A stretch of DNA of 64,000 nt, from assembly GCF_004138205.1 (NCBI RefSeq), contig NZ_RXNQ01000008.1:35483-99482 (forward strand), given 5' to 3'. Of this stretch, positions 54,052 to 62,681 are shown one piece after another. Within the stretch, counting starts at the first letter, position 1, and each line of letters begins with the position of its first letter. Under the pieces are notes generated by a model that saw nothing but the letters and a program-made list of their open reading frames with translations, had not been told where the DNA came from and ran no database searches. The position numbers and the translations under genes were made by a program. Origin of the DNA: Pedobacter sp. SYP-B3415. GTDB taxonomy: Bacteria; Bacteroidota; Bacteroidia; Sphingobacteriales; Sphingobacteriaceae.

Positions 54052-55881
54052 TTATGGGGTGACATCAAGATTGAAACGCCGGCGCATTTCGTCGAGTTTT
54101 GGGTTCTTTTCAACCAGATAAGCATACTTTTCAGTGTTTGTATAAAGCCGCTTGATCTGTTTTCTTTCAGTCTGCTGATGGGAAATGTCAATACCGTAAT
54201 TTTGCAGTGTCTGACGCAGGTGGTTCAGCAATTCAACAGACTCTGCCTGTAACAGGTGCTCCTGGATTTTATTCTCGGTGAGCACAACAATGTGTTCAGG
54301 CGTTTTTAAGACCGGCGCGTTGGCGGTCATCAATGTAAATACATTGATCTTGCCTGCAGCTTTGAGCTTTTCTGCATACTGGTTCCACAGACCGAGCAGG
54401 GTCTCGTATGTAAAAGGCTGCCTGGCTTCGCCTGTTATCTTTTTGGGCTCGTCATTTTCCTCTCCGCTGGCCACGCGTTCCAGGTCGGTCAGCGAAGGGA
54501 TCAGACTAGGAATATGCTGATCTTTTGCAGGAGGTGTGATACGTATGCTTCCGGCGGCAGGAGCAGCAGAAGCGGTTGCTGTAACAGGTGAAGTGGTTGG
54601 CCGGGAGCTTTCCTCAGATACCGGTTCGGGTCGCGGTTCCTGCGCAACAACCGGTGGGCCAGGAGCCGGCTCTTTATACGGTGACGGCGGTGACTGCACC
54701 GCGGAAATCAGATCAGTTTTTTTTTTATCCTGACCTGCGTCAGTTGCTTGTAATGATCCTGAAGACGGCTGCTGCGCCAGCTGAACTACATTTCTGATGT
54801 GACACATTTTGATCAGTGCCAGCTCTACCTGCAGCCGCTGGTTTTTACTGCTTTTGTAGTTCAGATCGCACTGGTTGGCCAGGTTGAGTGCCGTAAGTAA
54901 AAATGATAATTCGGTTTGCCGCGCCTGTTCAAGATATTTTTGCCGGATGTTATTGCTCACCTCGAGCAACTTCAGCGTAGCAGGATCTTTCCCCACAAGC
55001 AGGTTGCGAAAATGCGAAGCAAGCCCGTTGATAAAATTGTTGCCGTCAAAGCCGTTGTTCAGAACATCATCAAACAGCAGCAGCGTCTCGCTGACCTTGC
55101 CGGCAGTCAGGTTATCTGTCAGCCTGAAAAAATAGTCGTAGTCCAGAATGTTCAGGTTGTCAATGACAGCCCGGTATGTGATGTTTTTTCCCGAGTAACT
55201 GGCAATCTGGTCAAACATGGACAAGGCATCACGGAGCCCGCCATCTGCCTTCTGCGCAATAATGTGCAGGCCATCTGGCTCATACCCGATTGATTCCCGG
55301 TCAGCTATCTTTGCCAGGTGGCCGGAAATATCTTCAACCTGAATTCTGTTAAAGTCAAAGATCTGACAACGGGACAAGATTGTGGGCAAAATCTTATGTT
55401 TCTCTGTTGTCGCCAGGATAAAAATGGCATAAGACGGCGGTTCCTCCAGTGTCTTAAGAAATGCATTGAAGGCACTTTGCGAGAGCATGTGCACCTCATC
55501 AATGATGTAGATTTTGAATTTTCCTGCTTGCGGCGGAATGCGTACCTGTTCTATCAGGCTCCGGATGTCTTCGACAGAGTTGTTCGAAGCAGCATCAAGT
55601 TCGTGTATATTGAACGAATGACCATTTTGAAAGGACAGGCAATTGTCGCAGGTGCCGCATGCTTCCATATCCGGTCCGGGCGTACTGCAGTTAATCGTCT
55701 TGGCAAGAATCCGCGCACAGGTTGTCTTGCCAACCCCCCGCGGACCACAGAAAAGAAATGCCTGGGCAAGCTGATTATTCCTGATGGCGTTTTTCAGCGT
55801 CCCGGTAATGTGCTGCTGACCAACAACCGTTTCAAAGGTTGCTGGGCGGTACTTCCGGGCCGAGACGATGAAATTTTCCAT
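54052..55881 (-). CDS. dnaX: DNA polymerase III subunit gamma/tau
   Basis: Clamp-loader ATPase of the replisome. The Walker A is GPRGVGKTT (residues 46-54), the zinc module uses Cys65, Cys75, Cys78 and Cys81, and the Walker B is IYIIDEVHMLS. The sensor block LATTEKHKILPTILSRCQ follows. Domain III is followed by a Pro/Ser/Ala-rich linker (about residues 385-470) and a C-terminal tau-like region. Length 609. The start ATG lies four bases after a TATTTTCG element, a possible nearly leaderless promoter. Confidence 0.95.
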   Translation of the reverse strand: MENFIVSARKYRPATFETVVGQQHITGTLKNAIRNNQLAQAFLFCGPRGVGKTTCARILAKTINCSTPGPDMEACGTCDNCLSFQNGHSFNIHELDAASNNSVEDIRSLIEQVRIPPQAGKFKIYIIDEVHMLSQSAFNAFLKTLEEPPSYAIFILATTEKHKILPTILSRCQIFDFNRIQVEDISGHLAKIADRESIGYEPDGLHIIAQKADGGLRDALSMFDQIASYSGKNITYRAVIDNLNILDYDYFFRLTDNLTAGKVSETLLLFDDVLNNGFDGNNFINGLASHFRNLLVGKDPATLKLLEVSNNIRQKYLEQARQTELSFLLTALNLANQCDLNYKSSKNQRLQVELALIKMCHIRNVVQLAQQPSSGSLQATDAGQDKKKTDLISAVQSPPSPYKEPAPGPPVVAQEPRPEPVSEESSRPTTSPVTATASAAPAAGSIRITPPAKDQHIPSLIPSLTDLERVASGEENDEPKKITGEARQPFTYETLLGLWNQYAEKLKAAGKINVFTLMTANAPVLKTPEHIVVLTENKIQEHLLQAESVELLNHLRQTLQNYGIDISHQQTERKQIKRLYTNTEKYAYLVEKNPKLDEMRRRFNLDVTP

Positions 55882-55885
55882 TGTG

Positions 55886-55893
55886 CGAAAATA
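55886..55893 (-). promoter_or_regulatory. Near-consensus -7 element four bases from dnaX ATG
   Basis: Reads TATTTTCG on the minus strand, one mismatch from TAnnTTTG. If functional the dnaX transcript would have almost no leader. Confidence 0.3.
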
Positions 55894-55964
55894 GTCAATT
55901 TCCGGCAGTACATGAATAGTTTTTTTGCACCCGATGCGCCGGAATCATCAGGTTTAAAATCCGA

Positions 55965-56123
55965 ATGCGCAATACCTTCTACCTGGTAAACAGCACGAAT
56001 TGTTACCTGGACAAGGCTCATGATGGGACAGCTTTCGACCCCGGCAAAAAATACCTGCCGAACGTAGCCTGGAAAAGGTTCGGGGATGATGACCGTGGGC
56101 GGACCCGGACAATTGTGCCCTGA
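55965..56123 (+). CDS. Short ORF of doubtful status in dnaX-acetyltransferase spacer
   Basis: A 52-codon frame (MRNTFYLVNSTNCYLDKAHD at its start, GKKYLPNVAWKRFGDDD later) in the 508-base spacer 55882-56389. The amino acid composition is protein-like, and the frame stays open 15 codons upstream of the ATG back to a stop at 55917. No family is recognised and there is no clear ribosome-binding site. It may be a small gene, a remnant, or chance. The rest of the spacer (56124-56389) is AT-rich and shows no gene or clear promoter. Confidence 0.25.
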   Translation: MRNTFYLVNSTNCYLDKAHDGTAFDPGKKYLPNVAWKRFGDDDRGRTRTIVP

Positions 56124-56389
56124 TCTCCAGGTACTTTACCGCTACCCAGTATTGGGTATTTTTACTTTTTTGCTGTTAAGATTTACCTACTATTCAAAGG
56201 ATATTCCGATTTTTGTACTGACCGCAAGAAAACATATTCATTGATCCGGTCCATTAAATCAGGTTAAACAAATCAGCATATCTAAATAACGTCTCAAGTT
56301 TCAATAGGTGTGTAGAATGCGGTCCGGGTCTCAAGATTTGGCCGCTTCTCTTTTTTTAGGACCCCTTATTTTAGTATCAGTCATCCGAT

Positions 56390-56971
56390 ATGATTTCTGC
56401 CGCGCAGCCTGATCCTGTAAAGGTTAAAAAAATTGTAACCGATATTTTAACGAGGTCTTTCGCAACGAACCAAAGCGTTTTGGCAGTCACCGGTCGTGGT
56501 CCTGAGAGTGAGCAACGCCTTGGTGCATTGATGGAATATGCCTGGGCTATTCCGGCCGGATCGGGCCGGATATATGTCAATGCTACGCATGATGCCTGTG
56601 CACTGGTTATCGATTCTACGCAAAAAGTGCCGTTTTTAACGGGATTACGCGCAAACTCTCAGTTTATTCGGAAAGTATGCGGATGGCGCGGTGTAATTCC
56701 GGCCCTGAACAGAAAAAGGGTGCTTGCTGCACTCAGGCCGGCGGTACCCCATCTTTATCTTTGGTTTTTAGGAGTCGATCCTGCCAGCCAGCATGAGGCC
56801 CTGGGTACGGCCCTGCTACAGGAAATTATCAGTGATGCGCGTAAGGAGTCTAAAGAGGTGCTGCTTGAAACTTCGAACCCGGCCAACCTGCCATTCTATG
56901 AACGCGCCGGTTTCAAGATCTACCACGAACACAACGCCGGATACCGGCTTTATTTTTTGCGCAGCAATTGA
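56390..56971 (+). CDS. GNAT family N-acetyltransferase
   Basis: Acetyl-CoA-dependent acetyltransferase of 193 residues. The acetyl-CoA loop is seen as LGVDPASQHEALGTALLQEI (about residues 124-143), a slightly degenerate Q/RxxGxG/A motif. The C-terminal block LETSNPANLPFYERAGFKIY is typical of GNAT folds. The N-terminal part (VIDSTQKVPFLTGLRANSQFIRKV) is less conserved. The substrate is unknown. It stands alone, with no gene within 100 bases on the same strand. Confidence 0.85.
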   Translation: MISAAQPDPVKVKKIVTDILTRSFATNQSVLAVTGRGPESEQRLGALMEYAWAIPAGSGRIYVNATHDACALVIDSTQKVPFLTGLRANSQFIRKVCGWRGVIPALNRKRVLAALRPAVPHLYLWFLGVDPASQHEALGTALLQEIISDARKESKEVLLETSNPANLPFYERAGFKIYHEHNAGYRLYFLRSN

Positions 56972-57105
56972 TCGCTGCACTTATCTCATGCCCATAAGCG
57001 TGTGGCTCCATGCAGACGAAGCGGCTGCCATGGGTTCTGTTTGTTTTTCAGTGCGCATTTACTTCTGCATTGTACCCGAAGTATAGTTCGGCAATGGTTC
57101 AGATG

Positions 57106-57585
57106 TTATTTTCTCAAAGCAAGGTGTTTTCCCATCAGCGTGAGCCGCGCCCGGAGTTCGTTCAATTGGTCAGCTTCAATGTTTTTAAGAGGAAGAATCA
57201 TACAATTGGCCATAGAATCGACGTCGCCGTTGCGGTCGTTATGAGTCTGCACAATAACATCATCGCTGCGGGTGCGGAGGTACAGCCACCCGTTCCGGGT
57301 CGATCCATAGTAATCCATGTCTGTAAACTTCGACAGGTTGAATGCAAAAAACTCAGTTTTACCGTTATGAAAATAGCGCTTGTACCGGCAGAACCCAGTG
57401 TTGGTAAAATTAAGTTCATAACGTTTTATGCTCGCGCTCTCAAGTTCAGCATTATAAAACGAGGCAAGGTTCTGTCTTACAAAACCCATGTTTTCTTCAA
57501 GCGGATCCAAGGACTTGAATGCAGTAAAAAGCAGCCAGACGGTACCAACAACAGTGATTGATAACAAAAATGTAATGTTTCGCAT
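57106..57585 (-). CDS. Membrane-anchored protein of unknown function
   Basis: A 159-residue protein with one hydrophobic N-terminal helix or uncleaved signal (about residues 3-22, ITFLLSITVVGTVWLLFTAF). The rest is soluble, with FVRQNLASFYNAELESAS, YKRYFHNGKTEFFAFNLSKF and DVIVQTHNDRNGDVDSM. No family is recognised. ATG at 57585 was chosen over a start at 57651 that would overlap the divergent gene. It is divergent from a conserved cytosolic gene across 50 bases. The codon pattern looks like real coding sequence. Confidence 0.65.
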   Translation of the reverse strand: MRNITFLLSITVVGTVWLLFTAFKSLDPLEENMGFVRQNLASFYNAELESASIKRYELNFTNTGFCRYKRYFHNGKTEFFAFNLSKFTDMDYYGSTRNGWLYLRTRSDDVIVQTHNDRNGDVDSMANCMILPLKNIEADQLNELRARLTLMGKHLALRK

Positions 57586-57623
57586 GGGTAAGGCAGTTTC
57601 TGTTATGAAATTAAATAAATTGT

Positions 57624-57631
57624 TAAATTTG
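57624..57631 (+). promoter_or_regulatory. TAnnTTTG element four bases before ATG
   Basis: TAAATTTG, exact -7 match, ends four bases before the ATG at 57636, suggesting a leaderless transcript. Confidence 0.4.
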
Positions 57632-57635
57632 TGGT

Positions 57636-58112
57636 ATGTCATTTTCTCCACAATCCAGGGTTTGGGTCTATCAAAGCAATCGCCGTCTTTCCGATGACGA
57701 GGCCCGTAACATACAGCATAAACTGGATGATTTTACCGCCTCGTGGAAAGCGCATGAACGCCCGCTTCTGGCACGCGCTGAAGTTCGATATAACTTTTTT
57801 ATTATTCTGATCGTAGACGAGATGCAGGCTCCCGTTACCGGATGTTCGATTGACACCTCAGTGCGGATGATCAAAGAAATTGAACAGGAGTATTCGATAG
57901 ACCTGTTTGACCGATTTAACATCGCATACAAACACCAGGACCAGGTCATTGTGAATACAAAGGAAGACTTCGAGACGCTGGTTAATATTAATCAGGTTTC
58001 TGACAGCACCATTGTTTTCAATAACATGGTTCAGACGCTTGAAGAATTGGAGACAAAATGGGAGCTGCCATTTTCAGAAAGCTGGCATGCTGTCGTTTTT
58101 TCGAAGAGTTAA
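57636..58112 (+). CDS. Conserved Bacteroidota protein often labelled 'ABC transporter ATPase'
   Basis: A 158-residue cytosolic protein. The pattern RVWVYQSNRRLSDDEARNIQ, FIILIVDEMQAPVTGCSIDTSV and IDLFDRFNIAY is one I recall from a small Bacteroidota family that databases often call an ABC transporter ATPase. The sequence has no Walker A or ABC signature, so that name is almost certainly wrong. The TGCSIDTSVRMIKEIE block looks like a conserved core. The function is unknown. It is preceded by a promoter element directly at its start. Confidence 0.82.
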   Translation: MSFSPQSRVWVYQSNRRLSDDEARNIQHKLDDFTASWKAHERPLLARAEVRYNFFIILIVDEMQAPVTGCSIDTSVRMIKEIEQEYSIDLFDRFNIAYKHQDQVIVNTKEDFETLVNINQVSDSTIVFNNMVQTLEELETKWELPFSESWHAVVFSKS

Positions 58113-58179
58113 GTCTCGCACCGTTTCTCTTGTACAACTTTATTGTTAACTTTTTACATCGCCTGCCGAAACAAAAACT

Positions 58180-58214
58180 GTTACTGAAGCATTATATTGC
58201 TTTATATCAGTAAC
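58180..58214. repeat. 8-base inverted repeat upstream of AsmA-like gene
   Basis: GTTACTGA (58180-58187) and TCAGTAAC (58207-58214) are perfect complements, ending two bases before the ATG at 58217. It could be an operator or an mRNA hairpin over the start. Confidence 0.5.
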
Positions 58215-58216
58215 GT

Positions 58217-60649
58217 ATGGCTCGCTGGCTCAAATTGTCGCTAAAAATTATTGGCGGCGTTCTTCTGCTTTTTATTTTACTTTTTGTTGCCGGTGGGATC
58301 TACATAAGCAGCAATAGAGAAAAGGTTCTGAAATCGCTCGTAGAGAAAGTAAATGGCAGTATCAATGGGAAATTCGTTGCCGGATCAATCGATCCTTCCT
58401 TCCTTAAAGGCTTCCCAAACGCCTCACTCTCCGTACGTAATGTACTTCTTACAGACAGCCTCTTCAACAGGCACAGACATGAGCTGCTCAAAGCTTCAGA
58501 TATTGACGTATCGCTCGATCTTCTTTCATTGCTGGTCGGTAATTTTAAGATCAGCAAAGTTTCGATCAACAACGCATCGATATACCTTTATACAGACAGC
58601 AGTGGTTACAGCAACACCAGTCTTTTTAAGACAAAAAAAGAAAAAGCCGCTGAGTCGGGTGGGGGAAAGCCAGATGATATTCAACTAAACAGGATCGATC
58701 TGAACAAGGTACAGTTTGTAATTGATAATCAGGCCAGGTTCAAAAAGTTTGATTTTGATGTGTCTAGCCTTAGCGGAAGGATCAATTATCCTTCAGAAGG
58801 GTTTAAAGGAAAGATAAAGCTGCGCACACTTGTACGGGCATTTTCTTTTAATACCCGACGCGGCAGTTTTATGCATAACAAGGTGCTTGATGGAAACCTT
58901 TCGTTTCATTATGATAAAGATAAAGAGGTCCTGATTGCAGACCCCGACCGGCTTAACATTGGCGGTGACGACTTTAAAATTGGGGCCAGCGTTCAGTTTG
59001 GCCAGAAACCGGCTCCTTTTTCGGTGAATATCGCAGCAGACAAGATCCTCTACAGCAATGTAGCTAAGTTGCTGGCGCCAAACATTTCATCAAAACTGCT
59101 CCGCTTTAAGATTGACAAGCCGGTCGATGTAAGGGCGACCATTCTCGACGATGGTAAATCATCAGGCAAGGATCCGCTTATCAACGTTGGCATTACGGTG
59201 AGGAATAACATCGTAACGATTCCATCCGGAAAGCTGGAAGAATGCAGTTTTGATGGTGCTTTTACGAACCGCGACACCGCCAACCGGCCTATCGGCGATG
59301 CAAATTCTTCCATCAAATTCAGGAAACTTAAAGCGAATTATTACCAGGCCCCTATAACTGTTGATACCCTCCTGATCAATAACCTGGAAAGGCCGGTAGC
59401 AATCGGGCGGGTGCTGTCAAAGTTTGATCTTGAAAAATTGAACGGCTCTTTCGGCGACAACATGTTCAGGTTCAAATCCGGTCATGCTGATCTGGAGCTT
59501 TTTGGCAGGGCAGATATTGAGAATTTCAGATTTACGAAACCAACAGTATCAGGACGCGTGCTGATTCGTGATGCAGACATCACTTACCTGCCAAAAAATA
59601 TACACCTTGTGAAGAGTGCACTTGCACTGCAATTCACGGAAAACGACCTCAGCATTAATGAAGGCCGTCTGCAGCTTGGCAAAAGCATTGTTACCATGAA
59701 TCTCAGGATTAAAAATCTGCTGAACTTTTATTATACCGCGCCCGAAAAGACGCTGATTGAGCTTAGCATCAACAGTCCGCAGATCTATCTCAATGAACTG
59801 ATGCCTTTCCTGACGCAACGCAAAAAGGCGGTTCGAAAAAGGAGCACTGCCAACTCGCTGAACGAATTGTCTGATCAGTTAGGAACCGTTCTGGAATCTG
59901 CCCAGATGAAAATGCAGCTTCATGTGGACAAGGCGATCTACAACCGGTTTGTAGCAAGAAACCTGGACGCAAATATAGACCTGCTGCGCGATGGGGTTTA
60001 CCTCCGGAAAATTCATGTTAATCATGCCGGCGGCGGATTGGATCTGACCGGGAACATCAAACCATTTGGCTCGGTAAACCGGTTCACAGTGCGTTCAACG
60101 GTCAACAATGTGAGCGTACGCGAATTCTTTTACAGTTTTGATAATTTTGGGCAAAATACGATCACAAATAAGAACCTTCGTGGTTTCCTGTCTTCCACAG
60201 TCGATATCAACGGGGCCATCAGCGACCAGGGGAAAATCATCTCGCGCTCTACAAACGGGCGCGTTCGCTTCAGCCTTAGAAAAGGTGCGCTGATCAATTT
60301 CGAACCACTGAAGAAAGTAGAAAGTTTTGCTTTCAAAAACCGTGACTTCTCCAACATTCAACTGCAAACCCTGAACGGCACGCTGAACGTTAAAGGCGAT
60401 AAGGTTTACATCAGTCCGCTGATGATTAACTCGAGTGTTTTAAACTTCAATATCAAAGGAGTCTATGCATTAAGTAAGGGTACGAATATCGCTATGGACA
60501 TTCCGTTGAGAAACCCCAAAAAAGACGAATTCATTACCGATCCGAAGGAGAAAAAAGCTGCCCGGATGAAAGGAATCGTTTTGCATCTTAAGGCAACCGA
60601 CGGTGAGGACGGGAAGATCAAGATTGGCTGGAACCGTGATCACGATTAG
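58217..60649 (+). CDS. AsmA-like family protein
   Basis: Large envelope protein of 810 residues with one N-terminal membrane helix (about residues 8-31) and a long beta-rich periplasmic part. The N-terminal block VNGSINGKFVAGSIDPSFLKGFPNASLSVRN and the C-terminal repeats (GKIISRSTNGRVRFSLRKGALINFEPL) are characteristic of AsmA-type proteins, which form grooves thought to move phospholipids between membranes. The role here is inferred only from the family. It is convergent with mtgA, 7 bases apart. Confidence 0.87.
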   Translation: MARWLKLSLKIIGGVLLLFILLFVAGGIYISSNREKVLKSLVEKVNGSINGKFVAGSIDPSFLKGFPNASLSVRNVLLTDSLFNRHRHELLKASDIDVSLDLLSLLVGNFKISKVSINNASIYLYTDSSGYSNTSLFKTKKEKAAESGGGKPDDIQLNRIDLNKVQFVIDNQARFKKFDFDVSSLSGRINYPSEGFKGKIKLRTLVRAFSFNTRRGSFMHNKVLDGNLSFHYDKDKEVLIADPDRLNIGGDDFKIGASVQFGQKPAPFSVNIAADKILYSNVAKLLAPNISSKLLRFKIDKPVDVRATILDDGKSSGKDPLINVGITVRNNIVTIPSGKLEECSFDGAFTNRDTANRPIGDANSSIKFRKLKANYYQAPITVDTLLINNLERPVAIGRVLSKFDLEKLNGSFGDNMFRFKSGHADLELFGRADIENFRFTKPTVSGRVLIRDADITYLPKNIHLVKSALALQFTENDLSINEGRLQLGKSIVTMNLRIKNLLNFYYTAPEKTLIELSINSPQIYLNELMPFLTQRKKAVRKRSTANSLNELSDQLGTVLESAQMKMQLHVDKAIYNRFVARNLDANIDLLRDGVYLRKIHVNHAGGGLDLTGNIKPFGSVNRFTVRSTVNNVSVREFFYSFDNFGQNTITNKNLRGFLSSTVDINGAISDQGKIISRSTNGRVRFSLRKGALINFEPLKKVESFAFKNRDFSNIQLQTLNGTLNVKGDKVYISPLMINSSVLNFNIKGVYALSKGTNIAMDIPLRNPKKDEFITDPKEKKAARMKGIVLHLKATDGEDGKIKIGWNRDHD

Positions 60650-60656
60650 GGCAGGG

Positions 60657-61382
60657 TTAAAAATCCAGCGGACCTAAACGGCGCATATTGCGCATAATCA
60701 GATACTGGCGGTGCCTGATGTAAGAAGTTGGTTTGGCGGGCGTCCAGCGGCGGGGGTTGGGGAAGCAGGCAGCAATCATGGCAGCTTGTGCACGTGTCAG
60801 TTTGCCGCATGACTTTTTATAGTATTTCTGAGCTGCCGCCTCGGCACCATAAATGCCGTTGCCCATTTCAATGACGTTCAGATAAACTTCCAGAATACGC
60901 TCCTTGCTCCAGAGAATTTCAATCAGCAAAGTAAAATAGGCTTCAAATCCCTTTCTTACCCATGAGCGACCGGGCCAGAGAAAAACATTTTTTGCTGTCT
61001 GCTGCGATATAGTACTGCCGCCCTTTACCCGCTTGTTCTTCGCATTACTTTGATAGGCTTTTTCAATGGCCTTTATATCAAAACCTACATGCTTCAGGAA
61101 CAACTGGTCTTCTGCGGCAACAGCGGCCCGTTTCATGTTGTCTGAGATGTCTTCGAACCTGACCCATTTTTTGTTTATGCCCGGAGCTTCCCCTTCACCG
61201 CTTTCCATGGTCCGCAGGATCATCAGGAGTGTGATCGGTGGATTGATGAACCGGTAGGCAATCACCCAGAGAAAGGTACTGAGCACAAACCACACAAGGA
61301 TTTTTCCTGCAACCCCGCTAAGCCTTTTCAGCAAGGAGCCTTTCTGTTTGCCGCCAGTCTTTTTTCCTTTTCGTCCTGCCAT
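60657..61382 (-). CDS. mtgA: Monofunctional peptidoglycan glycosyltransferase
   Basis: Polymerises lipid II into glycan strands at the inner membrane. The basic N-terminus precedes one membrane helix (about residues 27-45). The GT51 domain has the catalytic glutamate Glu91 in AAVAAEDQLFLKHVGFD, then KGGSTISQQTAKNVFLWPGRSWVRKGFEAYFT and ERILEVYLNVIEMGNGIYG. Length 241 is normal for MtgA and there is no transpeptidase domain. The ATG lies four bases after a TACCTTTG element. Confidence 0.94.
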   Translation of the reverse strand: MAGRKGKKTGGKQKGSLLKRLSGVAGKILVWFVLSTFLWVIAYRFINPPITLLMILRTMESGEGEAPGINKKWVRFEDISDNMKRAAVAAEDQLFLKHVGFDIKAIEKAYQSNAKNKRVKGGSTISQQTAKNVFLWPGRSWVRKGFEAYFTLLIEILWSKERILEVYLNVIEMGNGIYGAEAAAQKYYKKSCGKLTRAQAAMIAACFPNPRRWTPAKPTSYIRHRQYLIMRNMRRLGPLDF

Positions 61383-61386
61383 GCGG

Positions 61387-61394
61387 CAAAGGTA
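61387..61394 (-). promoter_or_regulatory. TAnnTTTG element four bases before mtgA ATG
   Basis: Reads TACCTTTG on the minus strand, exact -7 match, with only CCGC between it and the ATG, so the mRNA could be leaderless. Confidence 0.45.
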
Positions 61395-61492
61395 ATAAAA
61401 TGGGCGTAGGTGGAGGGCAGGATCAAATCAAATGTTCTGGTCTTGCAACGAAGTCATGTGCGGCAGATCTCGCGGTTAAATTTGCCGTAAAA

Positions 61493-61519
61493 CAAAAAAC
61501 CCGGTCTTTTGAACCGGGT
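61493..61519 (-). terminator. terminator of rpsF-rpsR-rplI operon
   Basis: Stem ACCCGGT/ACCGGGT with a seven-base loop; on the minus strand it is followed by a T-rich run (plus-strand AACAAAAA). Confidence 0.82.
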
Positions 61520-61541
61520 CTTTCTGTACTTATACAGTTGC

Positions 61542-61985
61542 TTATTCAGCTACAACCTCGAAAGGAACCTGTACTTTGACCTCTTTGTGAAGGTTAAGGT
61601 TAGCAATGTAAGAACCAAGTTCTTTAGGTTCAGTTTCGAAGGTGATGCGGCGACGGTCAACATCGAAACCTTGTTGTTTCAATGCGTCAGCGATCATAAT
61701 GGTGTTTACTGCACCAAAGATCTTTCCTGATTCGCCAGCTTTAGCACCGATGGTCAGTTTGACGTCGGCCAGGCGGCTCGCGATATCCTGTGCATCTTTC
61801 TTGATTTTGTCTTGTTTGAACGCAGCCTGTTTCAGGTTTTCAGCAAGTACTTTCTTTGCAGAAGGAGTAGCAAGCGCTGCAAATCCCTGAGGAATCAGGT
61901 AGTTACGGCCATAACCTGGTTTAACAACTACAACATCGTCTTTCTCGCCCAGGCCTTTGATATCTTGTTTTAAAATAATTTCCAT
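61542..61985 (-). CDS. rplI: 50S ribosomal protein L9
   Basis: Large-subunit protein that binds 23S rRNA near the L1 stalk. The N-terminal domain is MEIILKQDIKGLGEKDDVVVVKPGYGRNYLIPQG, a clear L9 signature, joined by a long helix to the C-terminal domain (KIFGAVNTIMIADALKQQG). Length 147 is normal. It is the third gene of the rpsF-rpsR-rplI operon, 11 bases after rpsR, with a terminator downstream. Confidence 0.97.
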   Translation of the reverse strand: MEIILKQDIKGLGEKDDVVVVKPGYGRNYLIPQGFAALATPSAKKVLAENLKQAAFKQDKIKKDAQDIASRLADVKLTIGAKAGESGKIFGAVNTIMIADALKQQGFDVDRRRITFETEPKELGSYIANLNLHKEVKVQVPFEVVAE

Positions 61986-61996
61986 CTTGCAGCCTC

Positions 61997-62260
61997 CTAT
62001 TTTAATTGATCTGTAACGAAAGGCAACAAACCGATGTGGCGGGCACGTTTAACGGCCTGAGCCACTTTGCGCTGAAATTTTAACGATGTACCGGTAAGAC
62101 GGCGGGGAAGTAATTTACCTTGATCGTTAACGAACTTCAACAGGAAGTTTGCGTCTTTATAATCGATGTATTTGATACCGTTCTTTTTGAAACGGCAATA
62201 TTTTTTGCGGTTATCCTCCACTTTAGGAGCGGTAACGTATTGAATCTGATCTCTTGCCAT
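61997..62260 (-). CDS. rpsR: 30S ribosomal protein S18
   Basis: Small-subunit protein that pairs with S6 on the platform. The family core KKYCRFKKNGIKYIDYKDANFLLKF and KLLPRRLTGTSLKFQRKVAQAVKRARHIGLLPF is intact. Length 87. Its ATG overlaps the rpsF stop by one base (TAATG), giving translational coupling. Confidence 0.97.
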   Translation of the reverse strand: MARDQIQYVTAPKVEDNRKKYCRFKKNGIKYIDYKDANFLLKFVNDQGKLLPRRLTGTSLKFQRKVAQAVKRARHIGLLPFVTDQLK

Positions 62261-62613
62261 TACTCAGCTACCTCCTTTTTCTTGTTAAAAGCGCCGCTGC
62301 GTTTTTTCTCATTATAAGCAAAGGCATGTTTGTCAAGCTTAATGGTCATAAAACGCAGTACACGCTCGTCGCGTTTGTACTCTAATTCTAGCTTGCTGAT
62401 CAACTCACCTGAAGATTTGAATTCGGTAAGGTGATAGAATCCGGTTGTTTTTTTGTCAATCGGATACGCTAATTTTCTCAAACCCCAATTATCCTCCTGG
62501 ACAATTTCGGCTCCGCCGTCAGTTAAGATCTTTTTGAATTTGGCAATAGCCTCTTTCGATACTTCTTCTGACAACAACGGGGTTAGAACGATAACAGTTT
62601 CGTACTGATTCAT
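62260..62613 (-). CDS. rpsF: 30S ribosomal protein S6
   Basis: Small-subunit protein that binds 16S rRNA together with S18. The block YETVIVLTPLLSEEVSKE at the N-terminus, WGLRKLAYPIDKKTTGFYHL and RDERVLRFMTIKLDKHAF are typical. Length 117, with a basic C-terminal tail (EKKRSGAFNKKKE). It is the first gene of the rpsF-rpsR-rplI operon, behind a full-consensus promoter and a leader of about 60 bases that can fold. No single-stranded-DNA-binding protein gene interrupts the operon. Confidence 0.97.
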   Translation of the reverse strand: MNQYETVIVLTPLLSEEVSKEAIAKFKKILTDGGAEIVQEDNWGLRKLAYPIDKKTTGFYHLTEFKSSGELISKLELEYKRDERVLRFMTIKLDKHAFAYNEKKRSGAFNKKKEVAE

Positions 62614-62676
62614 TGTTATTTAAAAGTTTTTTTTGATTTTCCGCTGTTTGGATACCTCTGCGGTTCCGTGCAAACG
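62614..62676 (-). promoter_or_regulatory. rpsF leader with two hairpins, possible S6:S18 site
   Basis: On the minus strand the leader can form CCGT/ACGG around TTGC and CCGC/GCGG around a 15-base loop, then an A-rich stretch before the ATG. The S6:S18 complex is known to bind a CCG-containing motif in rpsF leaders of many phyla; the match here is by inspection only. Confidence 0.3.
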
Positions 62677-62681
62677 GGCTG

